DNA of 22,081 nt from a virus, in IMG/VR virus record IMGVR_UViG_3300013125_000053, positions 1-22,081 of that record. One strand, 5' to 3'. The notes beneath the pieces were generated by a model, which was not told where the DNA came from, ran no database searches, and worked only from the letters and a program-made list of their open reading frames with translations. Both the position numbers and the translations under genes were made by a program. This document shows positions 14,895 to 20,857 of this stretch, piece after piece (the first letter of the stretch is position 1; each line of letters begins with the position of its first letter).

Positions 14895-17084
14895 ATGTAT
14901 ACCGATGAGGGCTACACAACAAGTTTGGTCAGAGAACCAGTTTTAGATAGACGGTCGCTTTTGGCACGACCAGAGGTATTTGGGGTGATCAATTACCCAC
15001 CGCAACAGACTCAGAATGAAGTCACGCTCATCATCCCGCCGAAATCCTTGAATATAGATAAACTGGTTATCAATAAGATCGGGATCAATGATTATATCTC
15101 ATCAAATGTCTTCGTAGCCGGATCGAGTGGCTGGCGGATTCACGGTAACGGCGATGCCGAATTTAACAACGTAGTCGTCCGAGGCGATGTTACGGCTACT
15201 ACCGGTCGGATCGGTGACTGGTCGATTACCACCGATGGGATTTATTACGATGGCACTGGGACACCTTACATTAAAACGGCCGCTACGGTCGAGGTGGGTT
15301 CCACTGGAGTCATCTTTGATAAAGATGGTATTCGCGGATATGATTCCGTTTTGGGCAACACATTTAATCTGCCTACGGATGGTTCTGCACCGACTTTTTC
15401 TTCTGGAATTATAAACTCAACAATTTTTGAGATAAATACTAATGCTGTCTTGAGAACGTCGGATACTGTTGGAGATGGAACGGTTAATTCTGCTGGGGTA
15501 TTGATAAATAATACAGGCTTTTATGCCTGCGGAGTAAGCCAAACTCCAGCTACAGCGAATGTAAAAATTCTAGCTACGGGGTCGGCAACTTTCAGTGGTA
15601 CAGTTACTGCAGTCGCGGGAGCTATTGGTGGATGGACTCTAGGCACAAATTCATTAACTACTGGCTCAGGTGCTACCACGGTTGGTTTGGATAATACTGT
15701 GACTGCGGGTGATGATGTCAGGATTTATGCAGGTTCGACAACTAAGACATCCGCTCCTTTCAGAGTAACTGAAGCCGGGGTTTTAACAGCAACCAACGCG
15801 ACAATTACCGGAACAGTCAATGCGAATGCAGGAGCGTTTACGGGTTCACTTACCTTGGGGGATGGATCTTCATCCTCGGGTGTGCTTACATTATCAATTG
15901 CCGATACCAAAGGTGATTGCTACATAGGGGCTGGTAAAACCGATTTTACTAATGTTCAAACAGGCTTTATTTTGGGACTCGACGACTCAGATTCAAATAA
16001 AGCAAAGTTTTATATTGGAAGTTCAACTAAATACCTTAATTGGAATGGAAGTGATGTGTCTGTTGTTGGCGGAACGATTACTGGTGGGACAATTCAAACT
16101 GCATCAAGTGGACAAAGAGTTGTTCTAAATAGTGCTGGGGTTAGTTTCTACCCACCTTCCGGTTCCGATTCAATTGGGTATATTAACAATTCTTCTGATC
16201 CGAATTCTTCGATCTTTTCAGCACGTGTTTTTTCAAATCAGAGAGCTTTATCCATTTGGAATTTATCAACAAGCGCGGTATCCATGCCTTTAACTTGGAT
16301 CATGAATGAAACGACAAATGCAGATTTTACTGGTGCGGAATTAGATATTGTTCGCCATATGACTTCGACTGACGATACTGCTAGGACTTCTTCTGGTTCA
16401 CTCGCTCTATTAACTCGATGCGGAGTTGATCGAACCCCTCCTGTGACTGAATCTAAAACTGGAAGTTTGTCTTTGACGGCATATACTGGGGTCTTTGGAT
16501 ATCAATCTATTTCTGTAGTCAATTATAAAGTTCAAATAGATGGAGATGGTGGTCCAAACACATTCAAATGGTCTGATGACGGTGGATCAACATGGGATGC
16601 GACTGGGGTAGAAATTACCGAAGATGGTATTGAGCTGAATAATGGTGTGATGGTAGGGTTTGATAATCTCACTGGGGGTGTCATCGGGGATTATTACACC
16701 TTTACAATGAGACCCAATACTTCATCTGGATATGTTTTGGATCTCGCCAATTATGATACTACTGCTGTTGTTATGCGAATAACTAGCGCTGACGATGACC
16801 CAATGTTTCCAGGAAGGAGAATAGATATTGAAGGAAATAAAGGTAATTGGTATGCCTTCTCGAACGGGGGCATTGAAGGTAAAGAAATTAGGGCAAGTGG
16901 GGATCTTGGGGGATTGACGAGCAAAAATTGCCTGACTAATGTATCTGACTTGACCGCAAATTCAACTGGAGTCGGAACAATAAAATTTAAAGGTACAACT
17001 GCTAGAGATAGTTCAGGTTTTATAAAAATTTATATTGGAACAACAGCATATTATATTCCGGTATTTAGCGCGATAACCGGATAG
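14895..17084 (+). CDS. Tail fibre / receptor-binding protein
   Basis: The 729-residue protein has an N-terminal attachment segment (residues 1-70, 'LARPEVFGVINYPPQQTQNEVTL'), then the 'GWRIHGNGDAEFNNVVVRG' motif (about 79-97) that marks the start of fibre shafts in many phage host-specificity proteins. It continues with beta repeats of the 'GTVTAVAGAIGGWTLGTNSL' and 'ATITGTVNANAGAFTG' type. A later Ig-like segment has 'KWSDDGGSTWDATGVEI', and the end is 'SGFIKIYIGTTAYYIPVF'. It follows the propeller protein without a gap; GAGGAG lies before the ATG. The second half is visibly richer in A+T than the first, which may mark exchange of the receptor-binding end. Likely role: adsorption to the host surface. 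Confidence 0.75.
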   Translation: MYTDEGYTTSLVREPVLDRRSLLARPEVFGVINYPPQQTQNEVTLIIPPKSLNIDKLVINKIGINDYISSNVFVAGSSGWRIHGNGDAEFNNVVVRGDVTATTGRIGDWSITTDGIYYDGTGTPYIKTAATVEVGSTGVIFDKDGIRGYDSVLGNTFNLPTDGSAPTFSSGIINSTIFEINTNAVLRTSDTVGDGTVNSAGVLINNTGFYACGVSQTPATANVKILATGSATFSGTVTAVAGAIGGWTLGTNSLTTGSGATTVGLDNTVTAGDDVRIYAGSTTKTSAPFRVTEAGVLTATNATITGTVNANAGAFTGSLTLGDGSSSSGVLTLSIADTKGDCYIGAGKTDFTNVQTGFILGLDDSDSNKAKFYIGSSTKYLNWNGSDVSVVGGTITGGTIQTASSGQRVVLNSAGVSFYPPSGSDSIGYINNSSDPNSSIFSARVFSNQRALSIWNLSTSAVSMPLTWIMNETTNADFTGAELDIVRHMTSTDDTARTSSGSLALLTRCGVDRTPPVTESKTGSLSLTAYTGVFGYQSISVVNYKVQIDGDGGPNTFKWSDDGGSTWDATGVEITEDGIELNNGVMVGFDNLTGGVIGDYYTFTMRPNTSSGYVLDLANYDTTAVVMRITSADDDPMFPGRRIDIEGNKGNWYAFSNGGIEGKEIRASGDLGGLTSKNCLTNVSDLTANSTGVGTIKFKGTTARDSSGFIKIYIGTTAYYIPVFSAITG

Positions 17085-17092
17085 CAGGCCAG
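17085..17092 (+). repeat. CAGGCCAG element before the membrane-anchored protein
   Basis: This is the third copy of the octamer, directly after the fibre stop and 10 bases before the GTG start at 17103. The following GAAAG is a weak Shine-Dalgarno sequence. Confidence 0.3.
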
Positions 17093-17102
17093 AAAGACAT
17101 AT

Positions 17103-17426
17103 GTGCGTAAAATTATTTCATTATTGATACTGTTCACGATTGCTTTTTCCTTTTTCTCAGGATACGCAATTAGTTTTTTCAAATACCAAAAATATCAACC
17201 GCTTGAAGAAGCAATGCAAAATATTGCAAAACACGAATATACTGATGATTACCAATGTTTGCAGTTTTCCCAAGACTTACAAAAAGAATTAAAGAATAAA
17301 GGCATTCATTCAAGCATAATTATTGTTAAACAGCTCGATAATTTACACGCAGTTGTAGGAGTGTGGTTCGAACCACAAACTGGCGAATACGCAGACGAAA
17401 CAGACTCTGTAAGAATTTACAAGTAA
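17103..17426 (+). CDS. Membrane-anchored transglutaminase/papain-like Cys-His protein
   Basis: The 107-residue protein begins with MRK and a hydrophobic stretch at residues 4-26, a signal anchor placing the rest outside the cytoplasmic membrane. The soluble part has 'YQCLQFSQDLQKELKNKGI' with C52 at a helix start, 'LHAVVGVWFEPQTGEY' with H82 on a strand, and E90. This C-helix, H-strand, acid-strand order is that of transglutaminase-like and related thiol peptidase folds. The start is GTG. The gene stands alone between fibre and ejection-protein genes, is much AT-richer than its neighbours, and ends in its own terminator, so it looks like an accessory (moron) gene. Possible roles are cell-wall or protein processing, lysis or superinfection exclusion; none is shown. 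Confidence 0.55.
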   Translation: MRKIISLLILFTIAFSFFSGYAISFFKYQKYQPLEEAMQNIAKHEYTDDYQCLQFSQDLQKELKNKGIHSSIIIVKQLDNLHAVVGVWFEPQTGEYADETDSVRIYK

Positions 17427-17456
17427 ATTCTTGTATTTATTTTATTGTATTTTTTG
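17411..17456 (+). terminator. Intrinsic terminator overlapping the end of the membrane-anchored gene
   Basis: AAGAATTTAC (17411-17420) and GTAAATTCTT (17423-17432) are perfect inverted copies; with a 4-base loop this gives a 9-pair AT-rich stem. A T-rich tail, GTATTTATTTTATTGTATTTTTT, follows in two runs. The stem overlaps the stop codon. Its low GC content makes it weaker than usual. Confidence 0.5.
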
Positions 17457-17507
17457 AAAGGAATTAAAAAAACAGTTATCTTTCCGGAATTAGAAATCAG
17501 CTAAAAA

Positions 17508-17518
17508 GCGTGTAACTA
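17508..17518 (+). repeat. GCGTGTAACTA motif, copy 4
   Basis: This copy is intergenic, 60 bases before the ACG start of the 22-residue-repeat protein and preceded by AAAA as in copies 2 and 3. A terminator hairpin begins 10 bases after it, within what would be the first transcribed bases if the motif is a promoter. Confidence 0.4.
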
Positions 17519-17527
17519 AATAGAGAT

Positions 17528-17557
17528 AAAACAGGCCGTTATCTTGGTCTGTTTTTT
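17528..17557 (+). terminator. Intrinsic terminator or attenuator
   Basis: AAACAGGCC (17529-17537) pairs with GGTCTGTTT (17546-17554), one G-T pair included, around the loop GTTATCTT, and the stem runs straight into six T residues. This is the best canonical terminator in the window. It stands between motif copy 4 and the next gene, so it may act as an attenuator. Its 5' arm contains the ACAGGCC seen in the portal leader. Confidence 0.7.
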
Positions 17558-17577
17558 AAATATAGGAAGTAGGTCAT

Positions 17578-19971
17578 ACGGCAAACACTTTATACGAATA
17601 TTATACAGGAAAAGGTCAATCGCTCCCCTCGGTTTCATCGAGGGCGCCACTTTACGAACAGATGGGTCTTGGCTCGGCTAGAAGTTATCGCGGAACGGCT
17701 GATCAAAATACACGACTTTTGCGTGCGCTAGAAGGTCGAGATACCCAACAACAGCGAGACGCTGAAGCAGCGGCGCAAAGGGCCAGAGACGAAGAAGCCG
17801 CCCGACAGCGACAAGCCGAAGCGAATCGACAGCGTGAGGTCGAAGCGGCAGCTGCGCAACAAAAACAGATCGCCAAAGATTTTGTCGATTCGCTTCTACC
17901 AGCTGATAAAAAAATCACCCCTTACAAGGACTTTGAGCTTGACGATCCAGAAAAATATGCTGAATGGGAAAAAGGCACAATTCAGTACGCAGAATCGGTT
18001 TATGGAAAGTATTTTGCCGATCAATTAAAAGAATATGTTGACTCGGCCAACACTGCAACAACTAGAATCAACGAAGATACACTATTTGCCACTCAAAATC
18101 TCCAAACCCAACTTCAAGATTATTTGAATAAATTGCAAACTGACCAACAACGGATTGAACAAGACTATACTCAAGCGCGCGATGATGAGGCTAGAAAACT
18201 AGGGATAGACCTTCAATCAATTGATATTGCAAAACAACAAGGAACTGAAGACAAGGATCGCCAATTAGCCGAACTTCAATTTGATTATGAGCGTACTGGT
18301 GGCAGAATATCCGAACAGCAGGCAAAAGATTTAGCCAAATTGACCGAAGAAAAATTTAGAACAACCGGTCGAATTGATGAGGATTCATCACGAATTCTCG
18401 GAGAATTAAACCAAGATTACAACCTTCAGTTGGGAAGAATGACCGAGGACAAAAGCAAGGAACTTTCTCAATTACTGGACGATTACAATACTTCTGGTGG
18501 AATGCTGACAGCAGATAAACAACAACGCTTAGATCAACTAACTCAAGATTACCAATTGACAACCAGTCGAACCTCAGAAGATCGGGACAGGGTTTTGGGT
18601 GAATTTCAGACAGAATACCAAAAACAAACCAGTCGCCTTACTGAAGACAAATCAAGAAACCTTTCTGAGCTCTTGGATGATTACAGCCGGACGAATGGTC
18701 GCCTAACTTCCGACAAACAACAACGGCTTGATGAACTTTTGACTGATTATCAAACTTCAACTGGAAGAGTTAATGAAAATAAAAATACTATCTTATCCGA
18801 ATTATCCTCAGATTACGCCAAACAAAAAAGTCGTTTAATCGAAGACCAGGGACTGGCCGAGGATGACGCCAAACGCATCTATGGCGAACAATTAGTCAAC
18901 AAGACCGAGGAGATGAAAAAAAGAGGTTTAACTTTTTCCGGTAATCGGATTAAAGAGGAAGCCAAAATTACTGATGCTGAGAAAAGACAACTTGAAGATA
19001 TTGCCAGAACTACAGGCAGGAACCTCTCCGATCTGGAAACAGATTATTCTCGCCAAAAAAGTCGCACAGAAACATCGACTGGACGTACTTTATCCGATCT
19101 GGCAACCAATTATAATCGTGATTTTAAAAATACAAATACTGGTTATGATCGGCAACTGGAAGACTTGGCTTTAGAGAATTCAAGGCAAGTGGCAGAGATT
19201 GAGAGGATTACAGGAAGGTCGTTGCAAGACCTTCAAGACCAATATAGTCAAAATACCGGTGATGTAATTCGTCAAGCTAGTCGGATTTTACAAGACGCCG
19301 AAACTCAATATGGTCGGGGAACACAAGAAGCCCAAACTGCTTTTATTAGAGGAATGCAGTATTTGACGACTAATTACGAAAGAAATACGGGAAATGTAAA
19401 TACGGATTATATGAGAAACACACAAGATATGGAAACGCAATTAGATCGTCAAGCCGGACAAGTTCAAAGAGAGACCGGGCGTCAAATTGAGGACATCAAC
19501 AAAAATTATATGTATAGCACACAATCTGTTGAAGACCAAGCTAGAAAAAATCTTGAGGATTTGAAAACCGACTACACTCGTTCATCTGAAGGAACCCAAC
19601 GAAGTTATCAGCGAAATCTGGCTGATTTAACTAGACAGGGACAACTCCGAACTGAAGAGTCTCAAAATACTCAACAACAACTAGAACAGGCTAGAAATAG
19701 AAATACCGAGGATATTCAAACCGGAGTCGCTCAGACGACAAGGGATACAAATACAAACATTGCTCGTCAAAATACTCTGTCTCAGAGAGGAATTTTTGAT
19801 ATTAACGACCAGCTAAGAAAACAACAAATTCAAAATGAACTGGATAAACAGGCTCAGATTGAGACCGGATATTACGGCGTCGGTCAACAGTATGGTAGAG
19901 CATTAAATAACTACACCAGACAAGCACAGAACTACTATTCTGCGCAAGGTGTCGGTGGATATTATAGTTAG
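17578..19971 (+). CDS. Long 22-residue-repeat protein, probable internal (ejection) virion protein; likely ACG start
   Basis: From the first ATG (17662) the protein has 769 residues, but the frame stays open upstream and 28 further codons give 'ANTLYEYYTGKGQSLPSV' and so on, which reads as a natural phage N-terminus flowing into 'GLGSARSYRGT'. It would start at ACG 17578, with AGGAAG 8 bases upstream; no ATG, GTG or TTG is available in that stretch. Residues 50-100 are Gln/Ala/Arg-rich helix. Two blocks, about 215-413 and 469-688, are made of near-perfect 22-residue repeats with a Tyr at each end and 'GRxxEDxxRxLxxL' within, separated by a 'KKRGLTFSGNRIKEEAKI' break. The end is Tyr-rich. Size, coiled-coil nature and place after the tail genes suggest an ejection protein. 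Confidence 0.7.
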   Translation, partial: TANTLYEYYTGKGQSLPSVSSRAPLYEQMGLGSARSYRGTADQNTRLLRALEGRDTQQQRDAEAAAQRARDEEAARQRQAEANRQREVEAAAAQQKQIAKDFVDSLLPADKKITPYKDFELDDPEKYAEWEKGTIQYAESVYGKYFADQLKEYVDSANTATTRINEDTLFATQNLQTQLQDYLNKLQTDQQRIEQDYTQARDDEARKLGIDLQSIDIAKQQGTEDKDRQLAELQFDYERTGGRISEQQAKDLAKLTEEKFRTTGRIDEDSSRILGELNQDYNLQLGRMTEDKSKELSQLLDDYNTSGGMLTADKQQRLDQLTQDYQLTTSRTSEDRDRVLGEFQTEYQKQTSRLTEDKSRNLSELLDDYSRTNGRLTSDKQQRLDELLTDYQTSTGRVNENKNTILSELSSDYAKQKSRLIEDQGLAEDDAKRIYGEQLVNKTEEMKKRGLTFSGNRIKEEAKITDAEKRQLEDIARTTGRNLSDLETDYSRQKSRTETSTGRTLSDLATNYNRDFKNTNTGYDRQLEDLALENSRQVAEIERITGRSLQDLQDQYSQNTGDVIRQASRILQDAETQYGRGTQEAQTAFIRGMQYLTTNYERNTGNVNTDYMRNTQDMETQLDRQAGQVQRETGRQIEDINKNYMYSTQSVEDQARKNLEDLKTDYTRSSEGTQRSYQRNLADLTRQGQLRTEESQNTQQQLEQARNRNTEDIQTGVAQTTRDTNTNIARQNTLSQRGIFDINDQLRKQQIQNELDKQAQIETGYYGVGQQYGRALNNYTRQAQNYYSAQGVGGYYS
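18220..19641 (+). repeat. Two blocks of 66-bp (22-residue) tandem repeats
   Basis: Counting from the ACG start, DY-type landmarks fall at residues 237, 260, 281, 303, 325, 347, 369, 391 and 413 in the first block and every 22 residues from 490 to 688 in the second. Unit DNA sequences have diverged strongly. Twenty-two residues equal two hendecads, a coiled-coil period. The spacing is exact except for one 23/21 pair at the beginning. Confidence 0.8.
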
Positions 19972-19978
19972 GAGATAA

Positions 19979-20857
19979 ATGTCTGTTTTAGATGATTATA
20001 AACGAAAACTAGATGAAATAGGCGGAAAATTAACACAAGCGACCGATCTTGTTTCTCAATATCAAGGTGCCGCTTATCAAATACCTGAAATGATTAAAAA
20101 ACGAGTTGGCGAAATTTACAATAATAACGCCGATTTGATTAAGCAGGAAAATGTTGCTCAAGAGCAACTAACTACCACCCCAACTGGCTATGCCGCTGAA
20201 ATGCAATCAGGACGATTTGCCGGTAATCCGATCCTTGCCGGTCAAGCGGCGGCTCAAAGAGAGGCGTCAATAGAAAAACGACTTCAGGATTTGCGCGGGA
20301 TGAGAAAAGAACGCGAAGGAACAATGGCTGATATTATCTCCGCCTCGACTAATGCTTTTGGTGCGCAAACAGCAGCAGTTCAGGGTGTAGCCGATCGATA
20401 TAAGAATGAGTATGACTTAACAAATCAAAGCTACAATAGAGCTTATCAAGAGGAGCAAGACCGCCTAGCGGCTGAACGACAGGCGAGACAAGAAGCCGAG
20501 GACAGGCGGAGATACGAAGAGCAGAAAGTTCTGGAAGAGCGCAAATTTCAAGAATCTGTCCGACAGTTTAATGCTACTCCACACGGAAGCAATGGTGGGA
20601 GCGGTTCCTCAATGCAAAAACTGCTTGATAGCTTGAACAAAGACATTTCAACGGCAATCAATAACTCTGGTAAATATGTAGCGCTTGAGAGTAATAATTT
20701 TTTACCATCTAGTAATAGGGAGAGTTTAATCAAATCGTTATCACAAAAATACTCAGGAAAAGTTGACAGCAAAGTAATTGCTGATCTCGTCTATTCAAAC
20801 ATTAGAGGGTATGGCGAGGCTGAATACACTGGTCTTCCGGACGATTGGAGACTTTAA
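19979..20857 (+). CDS. Helical protein, probable internal virion (ejection) protein
   Basis: The 292-residue product is mostly helical. Residues 1-60 carry 'YKRKLDEIGGKLTQATDLVSQYQ', residues 60-90 a looser 'TPTGYAAEMQSGRFAGNPILAGQAAAQRE', residues 95-200 a long charged helix with 'EEQDRLAAERQARQEAEDRR', residues 200-215 a Gly/Ser linker, and the C-terminus a small helical domain ending 'AEYTGLPDDWRL'. AGGAGA lies 5 bases before the ATG, and the stop overlaps the next start (TAATG). No family motif is recognised. Its neighbours, a repeat protein before and a metallopeptidase-bearing giant after, suggest that the three are co-packaged ejection proteins like T7 gp14-gp16; this is inference. Confidence 0.6.
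   Translation: MSVLDDYKRKLDEIGGKLTQATDLVSQYQGAAYQIPEMIKKRVGEIYNNNADLIKQENVAQEQLTTTPTGYAAEMQSGRFAGNPILAGQAAAQREASIEKRLQDLRGMRKEREGTMADIISASTNAFGAQTAAVQGVADRYKNEYDLTNQSYNRAYQEEQDRLAAERQARQEAEDRRRYEEQKVLEERKFQESVRQFNATPHGSNGGSGSSMQKLLDSLNKDISTAINNSGKYVALESNNFLPSSNRESLIKSLSQKYSGKVDSKVIADLVYSNIRGYGEAEYTGLPDDWRL

Noticed and set aside
18220-19641. Regular ~66-base spacing that could suggest a CRISPR-like array
   Set aside because: The units are diverged at the DNA level, keep an open frame and repeat a protein pattern; there are no identical repeats with unique spacers.
17578-19971. Tape-measure protein of a long-tailed phage
   Set aside because: No membrane segments, no tail-tube or chaperone genes before it, and it follows the fibre gene; an internal ejection protein suits the context better.
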